The translations under genes were made by a program, and so were the position numbers. Positions 26,939 to 36,070 of a DNA stretch of 64,000 nucleotides are shown here, one piece after another; position 1 is the stretch's first letter, and each line of letters begins with the position of its first letter. The stretch comes from Bacillota bacterium (GTDB lineage: Bacteria > Bacillota > Clostridia > Lachnospirales > Bianqueaceae): positions 1-64,000 of the forward strand of contig JAFRUE010000001.1 of NCBI GenBank assembly GCA_017441925.1. The letters are read 5' to 3'. The notes beneath the pieces were generated by a model. It was not told the origin of the DNA, made no database searches, and saw only the letters and a list, made by a program, of their open reading frames with translations.

Positions 26939-26967
26939 TTGATGAATCGGCCGGGATGTGCTAAAAT
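26939..26967 (+). promoter_or_regulatory. Promoter of the amidohydrolase operon
   Basis: TTGATG (26939-26944), 17 bases, extended TGC and TAAAAT (26962-26967). The 5' untranslated region is about 100 bases. Confidence 0.6.
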
Positions 26968-27070
26968 AACAGCAGCGATAAAACATAACGACAGATCATT
27001 ACGAAAACGACAGCAGCACCATATTACGGCCACGTCTTTTCAAGACCGTGCCATAACAAGGAGGAAAGCC

Positions 27071-28240
27071 ATGTTTGACTTCACATCCGTACCGTTTTTT
27101 GATAATCATACACACCGGATCAACGTGCAGAACCGAGCGATCACGCCGCTGGAGCTGGCGATCGCGTTCGTTCACGGCTGGGGCCCGCTCAACCCGCCTG
27201 ACAAGCCGCTTGGCGCTTCCGCGGAGGTCGCGAACTGCACGCCGGAGTACGAATATCACGTCATGAACATGGGCGTCGTGAAGGTGTTGATCAACCGTCT
27301 CGCGCAGAAATACGGATGTGCGGCGGACGCGGAGACTGTCATTGCGGAGCGCAACCGCCGGACGCTTGCGGACGGATACGGCTACGCGAAATCGTTATAT
27401 GAAGAGGCAGGGATCATCGGTGAAGTGGTCGACGACGGTGCGCCTTTCGGCAGCCCGGAGCTTGCCTGCTTCCCGACAAAAATCTACCGGCTTTTCCAGA
27501 TGGATCCGTACGTCCGGAAGCTGCTTAAGACCGCCGGATCGTTCGGCGAGATGAAGGCCGCGTTTGACGCAGGCGTGCGCGAACGGCTTGCCGAGGGCTT
27601 TATCGGCATCAAGAGTCATGTGCTGGAGCTGTGCACCCGGCCGCCACGTATCGTCGAGGACAGCGAGGCGGCGGCTTGCTTCGACGCGGCGCAGGCGGGG
27701 GATCAGGCGGCCTTCGAGACCGTTTATCTTGCGCTTTTTGAACATGTGCTCATGCTGACGCAGGAGCTTGATTTTACCGTGCACATTCATACAGGCTGCA
27801 CCGGCAATCCGAATGATCTGAAGACCTGCACCGATCCGTACGCGATGGAGCCGGTCCTGCGCGACCATCGTTATTATGCTGCGCATATCGTTTTCCTGCA
27901 CGGTAATCCGCCGGATTTCGGCCATGACGCGTGGATCTGTCACGCCTACCCGAACGTGTGGATGGACCTTGGCTGGTCACTCCCCTGGCTGTCGATGAAT
28001 ATGGAATCGATTCTGGAGGAAGTGCTGTCCATGGCGCCGCATTCCAAGATCATGCTCGGGACGGGTCAGCACGACCATGCCGAAATGTCCTGGCTTGCCG
28101 CGTCGGTCGCCAGATCCGCCCTCGCGAACGTCATGGAGAGGCAGGTCGAGCGCGGACTGCTCTCCAGAGAACAGGCAATTGAAACAGCAGAGCAGCTGCT
28201 CTACAGGAACGCGCTGCGGCTCTACAGAATTAACAGATAA
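27071..28240 (+). CDS. Amidohydrolase-2 family metal-dependent hydrolase
   Basis: 389 residues from ATG 27071, fixed by AAGGAGG 9 bases upstream; an open frame continues to 26870 but without a start signal. FFDNHTHRIN gives the HxH metal motif. Later ligands lie in FTVHIHTGC, IVFLHGNP and the C-terminal MLGTGQHDH (aspartate/histidine region). The family includes decarboxylases and lactonases of sugar and aromatic acids, including uronate-type enzymes. The next gene, 45 bases on, is a Gfo/Idh oxidoreductase, which fits a small sugar-acid pathway. Confidence 0.8.
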   Translation: MFDFTSVPFFDNHTHRINVQNRAITPLELAIAFVHGWGPLNPPDKPLGASAEVANCTPEYEYHVMNMGVVKVLINRLAQKYGCAADAETVIAERNRRTLADGYGYAKSLYEEAGIIGEVVDDGAPFGSPELACFPTKIYRLFQMDPYVRKLLKTAGSFGEMKAAFDAGVRERLAEGFIGIKSHVLELCTRPPRIVEDSEAAACFDAAQAGDQAAFETVYLALFEHVLMLTQELDFTVHIHTGCTGNPNDLKTCTDPYAMEPVLRDHRYYAAHIVFLHGNPPDFGHDAWICHAYPNVWMDLGWSLPWLSMNMESILEEVLSMAPHSKIMLGTGQHDHAEMSWLAASVARSALANVMERQVERGLLSREQAIETAEQLLYRNALRLYRINR

Positions 28241-28285
28241 CAATAGTATAGAACATAACTTTATCAGAGATCAGGGAGGATCATC

Positions 28286-29392
28286 ATGGAAAAACTCAGA
28301 GTAGGAATCATCGGATGCGGCGGTATCGCCAATCAGAAACATCTGCCCGCGCTGAAGGCAAACGCGGACAAGTGTGAAGTCGTCGCTTTCTGCGACATTA
28401 TTGAAGAACGCGCCGTCAAAGCCTGCAAGGAATACGGTGCACCCGGAGCCAAGGTCTATACCGACCATCAGGAGCTCCTTAAGGATCCGGCGATTGATGT
28501 CGTTCACGTCCTGACACCGAACGTTTCGCACTGCGAGATCACCGTACATGCGTTTGAAGCCGGCAAGCACGTTATGTGTGAGAAGCCGATGGCCGCTAAC
28601 AGCGCAGACGCCAGGAAGATGATCGACGCGTGGAAGAAGAGCGGCAAGAAGTTCACGATCGGTTATCAGAACCGTTTCCGTCCTGAAGTTCAGAACCTGA
28701 AGAAAGCCTGCGAAGCCGGCGACCTCGGAGAGATCTACTACGGCAAAGCCCATGCAGTCCGCCGCCGCGCGGTTCCGACATGGGGCGTTTTCCCGAACAA
28801 GGCCCTGCAGGGCGGCGGTCCTCTGATCGACATCGGAACGCACGCGCTGGATATGACCCTGTGGTGCATGGACAACTATGAGCCGGCACGCGTTTCCGGA
28901 AGCGTTTTCTACAAGCTCGGACATCTGCAGCAGGCGACCGAGGGCAACCTCTTCGGACCCTGGGATCCCGAGACCTATGAAGTTGAAGACTCCGCGATGG
29001 GCTTCATCGTCATGAAGAACGGCACTACAATAAATCTGGAGGCGTCCTGGGCGATCAACCTGTCCGAATCCAGAGAAGCTTCCACCACACTGTGCGGCAC
29101 CAAGGCCGGCGCAGAGATCTTCTCCGGCATGAGTTATCCGACTGACAAACTGGTTTACAACCGTGGACGCAATGGCCAGCTGATGAACGAGACGCTTGCC
29201 GGCGGCGGAGCGGTCGCCTACTTTGAAGGCGGAGCTTCTTCACCCGCAGAGGCCGAATGCAGCCAGTGGCTCAAAGCGATCCTTGAGGATGGGGAGCCTG
29301 TCGTCAAGCCAGAGCAGGCATTCGTTGTAACACAGATCCTGGAAGCAATCTACAAATCTGCCGAGACTGGCAAAGAAGTCGTTTTTGAATAA
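28286..29392 (+). CDS. Gfo/Idh/MocA family oxidoreductase
   Basis: 368 residues, full family length. Rossmann motif GIIGCGGIANQKHLPAL, CEKPMA at ~residue 97, and the typical C-terminal LIDIGTHALDMTLWCM. Ribosome binding site AGGGAGG. Its codon use is more biased and GC-richer than that of the two family members at 7440 and 8523, suggesting higher expression and a separate origin. Its partner is probably the upstream amidohydrolase. Confidence 0.9.
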   Translation: MEKLRVGIIGCGGIANQKHLPALKANADKCEVVAFCDIIEERAVKACKEYGAPGAKVYTDHQELLKDPAIDVVHVLTPNVSHCEITVHAFEAGKHVMCEKPMAANSADARKMIDAWKKSGKKFTIGYQNRFRPEVQNLKKACEAGDLGEIYYGKAHAVRRRAVPTWGVFPNKALQGGGPLIDIGTHALDMTLWCMDNYEPARVSGSVFYKLGHLQQATEGNLFGPWDPETYEVEDSAMGFIVMKNGTTINLEASWAINLSESREASTTLCGTKAGAEIFSGMSYPTDKLVYNRGRNGQLMNETLAGGGAVAYFEGGASSPAEAECSQWLKAILEDGEPVVKPEQAFVVTQILEAIYKSAETGKEVVFE

Positions 29393-29445
29393 AAAGAAAG
29401 CCGGCCTGGCTTGCTGCCGACCGGCACAATAAGCAGATATGCCGT

Positions 29446-29484
29446 CTCTCTGTCCGGAGCTTCCGCCGGGCAGAGAGCTTTTTT
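29446..29484 (+). terminator. Terminator after the amidohydrolase operon
   Basis: A 10-bp stem (CTCTCTGTCC 29446-29455 with GGGCAGAGAG 29468-29477) is followed by C and six T (29479-29484). The T-run overlaps the stop codon of the convergent channel gene. Confidence 0.85.
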
Positions 29485-30442
29485 ACAGCTTGGAAACGTG
29501 CAGGTAAGCGACCTCGTCGCCTTTCTGGACGAGATAGCCGCTCTTTGGGACAACGGTCTTGCCGTCCCGTCTGATCAGGACGATATCGATCTGGAAGTTT
29601 TCTTCCACTTCGGCGACACTTTTGCCGATCCAGGCGCTGTCGATGTCGATCGTGACCGTCTTAAGCCCTTCCGCGAGCGATGGAGTGCTGGACTGCATCC
29701 GGGAATACTGTTCCACGAATCCGGCGCTGATGATACCGGTAGGGATCGCGACGGCGCCGACGCCAAGGAACGCTATGATAATGGCCATTGTCTGGCCTAT
29801 GACGGTCACGGGATAGATATCGCCGTACCCGACGGTCAGGAGAGTGGACATGCTCCACCAGATCCCGGACAGCGCGTTCTTGAAATTCCCCGGCTGGACC
29901 TCATGCTCTGCGCTGTACATGAACAGGGACGAAGCGATCATCAGGATCAGGATGATGAAGACTGACGATGCCAGCTGGTTGCGCTTCTCATACAGGACCG
30001 CTTTGATGACGTTGAAGCTGTCATACTGCGGGTTGATGCGGAACAGGTGGAAGATCCTGACGACACGGAGCAGGCGGAACGCGATGAATCCGGAGAAATA
30101 GAGGAACGGCAGGATCGTCAGAAGGTCGATCACACCGTCGTAGGAACGCAGGAACTTCAGGATGGCCTTGCCTTTGGATACCCCGGGATACAGATATTCG
30201 GATGTCCAGATCCGGAGAAGGTATTCGATGCAGAATACAAGAACTGTCCCGATCTCGATCGCGCTGAACAGCGGCTGGTAAGCCTCCAGCTCGTCAAATG
30301 TTTCGAGCAGCATGGCCAGGATGTTCAGTATGATGACGGTGACCAGGAAATAATCAAACGCGCGGCTGGGAAAATCTTCCTGGTGGCCGATCTGGATTAT
30401 ATCAAAAATACGGCGCTTGACCGTTTTTCCTTCGGGTTTCAT
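29483..30442 (-). CDS. Six-helix voltage-gated-type potassium channel with TrkA_C-like tail
   Basis: 319 residues. Six hydrophobic segments; S4 is RLLRVVRIFHLFR (123-135) with arginines every third position. The pore has the K+ filter TVGYGD (203-208). After S6 (IIAFLGVGAVAIPTGIISA) a soluble tail of ~75 residues resembles a TrkA_C domain (KTVVPKSGYLVQKGDEVAYL). Members conduct potassium across the cell membrane in a voltage- or ligand-dependent way. Gene is monocistronic and convergent with the operon to its left. Confidence 0.88.
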   Translation of the reverse strand: MKPEGKTVKRRIFDIIQIGHQEDFPSRAFDYFLVTVIILNILAMLLETFDELEAYQPLFSAIEIGTVLVFCIEYLLRIWTSEYLYPGVSKGKAILKFLRSYDGVIDLLTILPFLYFSGFIAFRLLRVVRIFHLFRINPQYDSFNVIKAVLYEKRNQLASSVFIILILMIASSLFMYSAEHEVQPGNFKNALSGIWWSMSTLLTVGYGDIYPVTVIGQTMAIIIAFLGVGAVAIPTGIISAGFVEQYSRMQSSTPSLAEGLKTVTIDIDSAWIGKSVAEVEENFQIDIVLIRRDGKTVVPKSGYLVQKGDEVAYLHVSKL

Positions 30443-30547
30443 AGGCGTTCCTCGCTTTCTTTCTGTAAGTATACCACGGAGAAAAGAAAGAATTCAATGC
30501 CTTTTTTGAAATCCTGCCGGTTAGGAGTAGATTGAAACGGGACAATC

Positions 30548-30556
30548 TGATATAAT
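30548..30556 (+). promoter_or_regulatory. Extended -10 promoter before the MATE gene
   Basis: TGATATAAT at 30548-30556; no good -35 at standard distance. The transcript would cover the MATE and binding-protein genes. Confidence 0.4.
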
Positions 30557-30639
30557 AGCGGTACAGATACAGAAAATAACAGAGAAGCGTGTCATCGGCC
30601 GGAGGCTTTACAGGCGGCCGGGGTACGGAGGGGACACAT

Positions 30640-32025
30640 ATGGCACAGATAAGGAACAGCCGGATCAATCTGACGGAGGGGCCGATATTCAGCGGGCTCC
30701 TGCGTTTTGCTGTCCCGATCCTGCTCGGAAGCATCGTGACGCAGCTCTATAATGTGGCGGATTCGGTCATCGTAGGACGGTTTGTCAGCGCCGACGCGCT
30801 GGCGGCGGTATCGGCAAGCGGCCCTGTGATGAACATTATCAATATGTTTATGATCGGCCTTTCGACAGGCTCGAATGTGGTCATCGCGCAGAGAATGGGC
30901 GCGAAGGATACGCAGGCCTTACAGAAAGCGGTCTCCACAGTGTCTTTCCTGACGCTTGTATGCGCTCTTTTCATAACGGTCGTAGGTCTCGGCGTAAGCC
31001 GGCCGCTCCTGAACCTGCTGAACACGCCGCAGGAGATTTTTGCCGATGCCAGGCTGTATCTGATCATTGTATACCTCGGGACGACGGGAAACATGATCTA
31101 TCAGATGGGCAGCGGCGCGCTGCGCGGAATGGGTGATTCGTCCTGGCCGTTTTATTTCCTCACGCTGTGCAGTGTGCTGAATATCGTTCTGGACCTCATA
31201 GCCGTACTCGTTCTGAAATGGGGCGTACCGGGTGTAGCGCTTGCAACGGCTATCGCGCAGGGCGTTTCCGGGATCGGCGTTATCATCCGGATGAACCGCG
31301 GCGGATATGGAGTGAAGGTCAGCTTCAGGAATATCCGAATGGACCGTGTGGAATCCGGGAGGATCATCGCGATCGGTCTCCCGGCCGCGATCCAGAATGT
31401 CGGAAACCTCATCGCGAACCTCTGTGTCCAGTCGTCCGTCAATTTCTTCGGACCGACTTTCATCGCGGCAAACAGTATCGTTACCAAGGTCGATGATATG
31501 ATCAATATCCCGGTCGTGGCCCTGAGCACTGCCCTGTGTACGTTTGTGGGACAGAACATGGGTCAGTTCCGGATGGACCGGATCAAGAAGGGCATCAATT
31601 ACAGTATTCTCAGCCTAACGGTCCTCGGTGCAGGAATGTGCGGAGTCCTGATCGCATTCCGCGGGATCTTCCCGCAGCTCTTCACAACGGAGCAGGCGGT
31701 CGTGGCCATCGCGGCCGACGGCCTCCTGATCATGTCGTTCCAATGCTTCTTCCACGGGACGGACCGGGTCCTTGTCAATGCCATGCGCGGCGCGGGCAAA
31801 TCGGTCGTACCGATGGTCACAGCCCAGTTCGGAGCGTTTTCCCGGATCCCGCTCGCGTATTTCCTGGGCGTGCGCACGGGAGACTGGCACGGCATTTTCT
31901 GGGCACTGCTGATCGCGTCCTTCCTCCGCTCGGTGGCGATCGCGGTCTATTATTACTGCGGCGGGTGGAAACGAGCCGTACAGAGATTTGAACAGAAACA
32001 CAAACAGGAACATGCAGAAAGCTGA
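30640..32025 (+). CDS. MATE-family multidrug/metabolite efflux transporter
   Basis: 461 residues from ATG 30640, chosen for CGGAGGGG 8 bases upstream over an in-frame start at 30589. Twelve hydrophobic helices, with the MATE start ILLGSIVTQLYNVADSVIVG and the characteristic GSGALRGMGDSSWPF between helices. MATE proteins export organic cations or metabolites with Na+ or H+. The next gene begins 6 bases after the stop, so the two are co-translated. Confidence 0.9.
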   Translation: MAQIRNSRINLTEGPIFSGLLRFAVPILLGSIVTQLYNVADSVIVGRFVSADALAAVSASGPVMNIINMFMIGLSTGSNVVIAQRMGAKDTQALQKAVSTVSFLTLVCALFITVVGLGVSRPLLNLLNTPQEIFADARLYLIIVYLGTTGNMIYQMGSGALRGMGDSSWPFYFLTLCSVLNIVLDLIAVLVLKWGVPGVALATAIAQGVSGIGVIIRMNRGGYGVKVSFRNIRMDRVESGRIIAIGLPAAIQNVGNLIANLCVQSSVNFFGPTFIAANSIVTKVDDMINIPVVALSTALCTFVGQNMGQFRMDRIKKGINYSILSLTVLGAGMCGVLIAFRGIFPQLFTTEQAVVAIAADGLLIMSFQCFFHGTDRVLVNAMRGAGKSVVPMVTAQFGAFSRIPLAYFLGVRTGDWHGIFWALLIASFLRSVAIAVYYYCGGWKRAVQRFEQKHKQEHAES

Positions 32026-32031
32026 CAGAAC

Positions 32032-33501
32032 ATGAAAAAGCTCCTTAAAATACTGCTGTACTATGCGCTTTTTCCGTTTATCGCGAGCCTGGCGGGGCTT
32101 GCTCTGGATTTTTGCGGACTGGCGTCAGTGGGCCTTATCGCAATGCCGCTGCTCGTGTGTGCGATATATATCCTCGCGAGGAATAAACTGGATACGGATC
32201 TGGCGATGAAAACGAACGGCTGGGCGGCCATCATTCTCCTGGTCTGTTTTACCGTCATGATGCTGATCGTCTCCGGCAACGTCGACAGCAGACTGATGAT
32301 CCGTTTCTGCTGGCTGATCGTGCCTTTTGCGCCGATTATTCTGGGGCACATGCTGATGAGACAGAACTTGCTGCTGTTTGCGACAGCCATCCTGACGTAT
32401 GCCGCGGCGTTTGCCGTTCTGGCGTTTTATGAGAAGATCCGGATCCGGAAAATCCTGATCCCGCTGGCTGCCGCAGTGGTATGTGTCGGACTCAGCACGT
32501 ATCTGTATCTGAACCGACCGTCCGTTAAATACGGAGGACACGGTTTTGACTATATGAACGGCTATTCCAGTACGGATTTCACGGATTATACGGTCTACGC
32601 CGGGCATTCCAGACTGGCGGAACTTGATCATGAGCCGTCCTTTACCATCGATAACGAGGCGGAAATGCCGGTACTCGACGGCGCGGAAGCCTGTTATCCG
32701 CTGTACGCGGCATTCGCCAAGGCTGTATATAAAGACATTGACAAGATCGAGACGGCGGCGCTGGATGCGGATGAACGCTATCATAACGGACGGATCGTAA
32801 CGTTCACGAATACGATCTACGGATTTGACCGGCTGGTCTTGAACGGTGCAGACGCGGAGAAATACGGGAGCGGCGTGGACATGTTCTTTGGCGCGCGGCC
32901 TTCGGCGGATCAGCTGAATATGGCGAAGGAGTTCAATGTCGATCTGGAGATCACGCCGATCGGGCGGGAAGCGTTTGTTTTCTTTGTGGAGAAGGATAAT
33001 CCCGTCGACGGTCTGACAGCCGATCAGCTGAGAGCGGTCTATCATGGAGATGTTACGGACTGGAGCGAGCTGGGCGGCAGGAAACAGGAGATCCTGGCCT
33101 TCCAGCGGCCGCAGAATTCCGGCTCGCAGACGATGATGGAGTATTTCATGGGGGACACTTCCCTGAAAGAACCGCAGACCTATGAGATGACCGATGCTAT
33201 GGCGGGGATCATCCGTAAGGTCGCTCAGTATGCCAACGAAAGAGGCGCGCTGGGCTATTCGTTCCGGTATTTCCTGGAAGAGCTGAATCAGGAAAAAGGC
33301 GTTAAGATGCTGTCTGTTGACGGTGTATATCCGTCACTGGAGAATATTGAGAACGGGACATATCCGCTCGTGGTCGATGTGTGTCTGATCACGCGGAAAG
33401 ACGATCCGAATCCGAATGTTCAGAAGATGATCGATTTTATACTGTCGGAGGACGGGCAGGCGATCGTCAGGAAGACCGGCTATGCCGGCGCGGCAAAGTA
33501 A
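32032..33501 (+). CDS. Phosphate-type solute-binding domain fused to an N-terminal multi-helix membrane domain
   Basis: 489 residues. Residues ~1-160 contain five or six hydrophobic helices instead of a signal peptide. Residues ~205-489 form a PstS-like binding domain (PBP_like_2): PVLDGAEACYPLYAAFA, then GLTADQLRAVYHGDVTDWSE, RPQNSGSQTMMEYF and ALGYSFRYFLEEL. Ordinary PstS proteins are lipoproteins, so this is a membrane-embedded sensor or scavenger. No pst transporter genes are nearby. It starts 6 bases after the MATE stop. Confidence 0.85.
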   Translation: MKKLLKILLYYALFPFIASLAGLALDFCGLASVGLIAMPLLVCAIYILARNKLDTDLAMKTNGWAAIILLVCFTVMMLIVSGNVDSRLMIRFCWLIVPFAPIILGHMLMRQNLLLFATAILTYAAAFAVLAFYEKIRIRKILIPLAAAVVCVGLSTYLYLNRPSVKYGGHGFDYMNGYSSTDFTDYTVYAGHSRLAELDHEPSFTIDNEAEMPVLDGAEACYPLYAAFAKAVYKDIDKIETAALDADERYHNGRIVTFTNTIYGFDRLVLNGADAEKYGSGVDMFFGARPSADQLNMAKEFNVDLEITPIGREAFVFFVEKDNPVDGLTADQLRAVYHGDVTDWSELGGRKQEILAFQRPQNSGSQTMMEYFMGDTSLKEPQTYEMTDAMAGIIRKVAQYANERGALGYSFRYFLEELNQEKGVKMLSVDGVYPSLENIENGTYPLVVDVCLITRKDDPNPNVQKMIDFILSEDGQAIVRKTGYAGAAK

Positions 33502-33561
33502 GGGACAGTTTTATGCGGCAGCAAAACAGCGAATCTATCGTAAACCGAAAGGAGCAGTAAA

Positions 33562-34512
33562 ATGGACGAATTCAGAAAAGTCATATCCAGACCTGGCGAA
33601 ATCATTGATTTTGAGACGGTTTTCGAAGAAAATCCGTATCTGCGGACTGGTGTGCCGGCCAGGAAGGGCACGGTCGAGCGGGTCGATTATACAACGGACG
33701 TTTACGAAGACGGCGTGACGTATTCCAAATACTGCTACGTCTATCTGCCGTACGGCTACGATCCGGAGGACAAGGGTAAGAAGTACAATGTCCTCTATTA
33801 CCAGCACGGGAATACCTGCGAGCCGTCGATCTTTGCGCTTGGCGGCAATAAGCCCATGCTCGACATGCTCTTTGACTCGGGCGAGATCGAGCCCTGTATC
33901 ATCGTATCTGTCACCTACTATATGGATCCGATACGGGATACTGCCGAGCGCATCAAGACCGGCCGGGTGCCCGCGGGCGACGGCGGCTGGCCCGGACTCA
34001 AGGGTAATTACTGGCGCGAAGTGACCGAGTGCATCATCCCCGCGGTCGAGACGCGCTACAACACGTATCTTGCGGACGCGGACCCCGAGAGCATCAGGCA
34101 GACCCGGATGCACCGCGCTTTCTCCGGATACTCCCGCGGGGCGGCGATGACCTGGCGCATGCTCCATTACGCGATCGAATATTTCAAATGGTTCAGCCCG
34201 ATGAGCTGCTCCACACGCGGCAATAAGAGCTTCGGCGAAACGGTTACGGAGCAGGAAGTAATCGACTATGTGACCTGCGGGATCAAAGCACATCCGGAGC
34301 TGGACTTCTACGTCTATGCTACGAACGGCGGAGAAGAGGACATCAAGGAGATGTCGAAGCAGATGCGGTATCTGACGAAGGAGGATTGCTTCTCCTACGG
34401 GCCGGATCCATCGAAAAACAATATCTACTATTCCGTATCGGATTATTATCATACGGATTATCTGGTACCGTATTATTACTGGAATTCGCTGAAAGTGCTT
34501 TTTAAGAACTGA
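33562..34512 (+). CDS. Alpha/beta-hydrolase esterase (feruloyl/acetyl esterase, CE1-like)
   Basis: 316 residues, ribosome binding site AAAGGAG. Typical esterase D/CE1 start (YVYLPYGYDPEDKGKKYNVLYYQHG), nucleophile elbow GYSRG with Ser191, and a C-terminal SDYYHTDYL likely containing the catalytic histidine. No secretion signal, so it would act on imported oligosaccharides, for example removing acyl or feruloyl groups from xylan fragments. The substrate is inferred from family only. Confidence 0.82.
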   Translation: MDEFRKVISRPGEIIDFETVFEENPYLRTGVPARKGTVERVDYTTDVYEDGVTYSKYCYVYLPYGYDPEDKGKKYNVLYYQHGNTCEPSIFALGGNKPMLDMLFDSGEIEPCIIVSVTYYMDPIRDTAERIKTGRVPAGDGGWPGLKGNYWREVTECIIPAVETRYNTYLADADPESIRQTRMHRAFSGYSRGAAMTWRMLHYAIEYFKWFSPMSCSTRGNKSFGETVTEQEVIDYVTCGIKAHPELDFYVYATNGGEEDIKEMSKQMRYLTKEDCFSYGPDPSKNNIYYSVSDYYHTDYLVPYYYWNSLKVLFKN

Positions 34513-34529
34513 GTTCAGCCATAAAAATA

Positions 34530-34564
34530 CCCCCGGGAATCAGATTCGGTCTGATGCCCGGGGG
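34530..34564. terminator. Bidirectional terminator between esterase and isomerase genes
   Basis: CCCCCGGG (34530-34537) pairs with CCCGGGGG (34557-34564), with an inner CAGA/TCTG stem. On the minus strand the tail TATTTTTATGG follows, so it mainly serves the minus-strand gene; the plus-strand tail (TGTTTGTTTG) is weaker. Confidence 0.8.
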
Positions 34565-34602
34565 CTGTTTGTTTGCATATCAAGGGCTTTGTGCGTGGTT
34601 TC

Positions 34603-35427
34603 TTATAGTCCGACGGAGCCGAGCATATACTCGCAGAGCTCACGGCAGTAGCGGAGTTTTGCCCGGAGGACCGGAAGCGGGCAGCGGCGCTCGCCCGGGA
34701 TCTCCATATTGAAAAGCCTGTTGTAGCCGTTTTCTTTCAGGGCGGCCATGACTTCGGCCCAGTCGACGGTCCCGCGGCCGTACGGCATCAGATGCATATC
34801 GCCGGTGGTATCGTTGTCCGCGATATGGAGGGCTTTGAGATGGCTGCCGGCGGCCTGGATGAAATCCCGCTGCGACTGCATGCGCTCTTTGCGGATGTGC
34901 AAATGTCCGGTATCGAGGCAGATGCCAAGGCCGGAACTGTCCCCGACAGCATCGATAAGCGCGATCAGTTCTTCAGCAGTGACAGGACTTGTGGCTGCGA
35001 TCAGATTCTCCAGACAGATGGTAAGGCCGCTTCCCTTGGCGTACGCGGTCAGTTCCGACAGCGTGCGTACCCGCCTGTCGAAACGCTCTTCAGCGCTGAG
35101 TTCGCTGCCGCCTGCGGCGTGCAGTACGGCGGAACGCACTCCGAGAGCCGCAAACAGATCGATCCATGGCTTGAGGATTTCCGCCGCGTCGTCCTTGCAG
35201 ATGTCCGCCTTAAGGAGCAGATGTCCCTGGGGGAAAGACATGCCAAGATTCTCCGCAAAAGCTTTAAGCCTGCGGCCTTCCGCCTCCGGATTGCCGCGCT
35301 CGAGCAGCATCAGGCCGTGTTCGTCCGAAATCTCCGTCGCGGTAAAACCGTCCGCGGCAAATTCCCTGACCATATCTTCCGGGGACATTTCAACAAAATA
35401 ACTCGACCAGACAGAATATGTAAGCAT
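34603..35427 (-). CDS. Sugar phosphate isomerase/epimerase family protein
   Basis: 274 residues from ATG 35427, chosen because GGAGG lies ~11 bases upstream; the frame is open further to 35502. Xylose isomerase-like TIM barrel with metal ligands in LCLENL, GICLDTGHLH, LHIADND and FNMEIPG. The family isomerises small sugars. Monocistronic with its own promoter and terminator. Confidence 0.85.
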   Translation of the reverse strand: MLTYSVWSSYFVEMSPEDMVREFAADGFTATEISDEHGLMLLERGNPEAEGRRLKAFAENLGMSFPQGHLLLKADICKDDAAEILKPWIDLFAALGVRSAVLHAAGGSELSAEERFDRRVRTLSELTAYAKGSGLTICLENLIAATSPVTAEELIALIDAVGDSSGLGICLDTGHLHIRKERMQSQRDFIQAAGSHLKALHIADNDTTGDMHLMPYGRGTVDWAEVMAALKENGYNRLFNMEIPGERRCPLPVLRAKLRYCRELCEYMLGSVGL

Positions 35428-35461
35428 TTTTGTACGACCTCCGTGTGTTTCTGTTACCTCA

Positions 35462-35490
35462 TATCTATCACAAACAGGCGGCAAAGTCAA
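35462..35490 (-). promoter_or_regulatory. Promoter of the minus-strand isomerase gene
   Basis: Minus-strand TTGACT (35490-35485), 17 bases, extended TGA and TAGATA (35467-35462). Confidence 0.6.
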
Positions 35491-35523
35491 GAAGCGGCGC
35501 AAGACCGCACCGCATAAGCAAGC

Positions 35524-35552
35524 TTGAAATTATCGGGCGGATATGATATAAA
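35524..35552 (+). promoter_or_regulatory. Promoter of bcp
   Basis: TTGAAA (35524-35529), 17 bases, extended TGA and TATAAA (35547-35552). It is divergent to the promoter at 35462-35490. Confidence 0.65.
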
Positions 35553-35616
35553 ACCAGTAGATCATATTGAGCCCGGGAATCAGATAAAAGCAATTCAGGC
35601 AAGGAGGCGTGTAAAA

Positions 35617-36066
35617 ATGCTTGCAATCGGAACGAAGGCACCGGATTTTACCCTGGCGGACCAGAACGGGGAGATGCACTCCCTGTCGGATTATAGGGGA
35701 CAGAGAGTCATCCTGTATTTCTATCCGAAGGACATGACCAGCGGATGCACCGCCCAGGCATGCAATTTCCGCGACCTGTATCCGCAGTTCCGCGAGAAAG
35801 GGGCCGTCGTCCTCGGCGTGAGCAAGGACAGCGTGGCCTCACACAAACGGTTCGAGACGGCGCACGGGCTGCCGTTTACGCTGCTGTCGGATCCGGATCT
35901 GGCCGTCATTACAGCCTATGAAGCGCTTAAACCCGGCAAAGACGGGCAGCCGAGCCGGAGCGTGCTGCGGTCGACCTATCTCATCGACGAGGAAGGCATG
36001 ATCGCCAAGGCTTTCGGCGGCGTCAAGGCGAAAGACAACCCTGCCCAGATGCTCGGGGAGCTGTGA
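35617..36066 (+). CDS. bcp: Thioredoxin-dependent thiol peroxidase (BCP-type peroxiredoxin)
   Basis: 149 residues from ATG 35617 with AAGGAGG upstream. FYPKDMTSGCTAQACNFRD contains the peroxidatic Cys44 and, five residues on, the resolving Cys49 of bacterioferritin comigratory protein. It reduces hydrogen and organic peroxides with thioredoxin. The ArsC-like gene starts 4 bases after the stop, so the two form an operon. Confidence 0.92.
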   Translation: MLAIGTKAPDFTLADQNGEMHSLSDYRGQRVILYFYPKDMTSGCTAQACNFRDLYPQFREKGAVVLGVSKDSVASHKRFETAHGLPFTLLSDPDLAVITAYEALKPGKDGQPSRSVLRSTYLIDEEGMIAKAFGGVKAKDNPAQMLGEL

Positions 36067-36070
36067 GATC

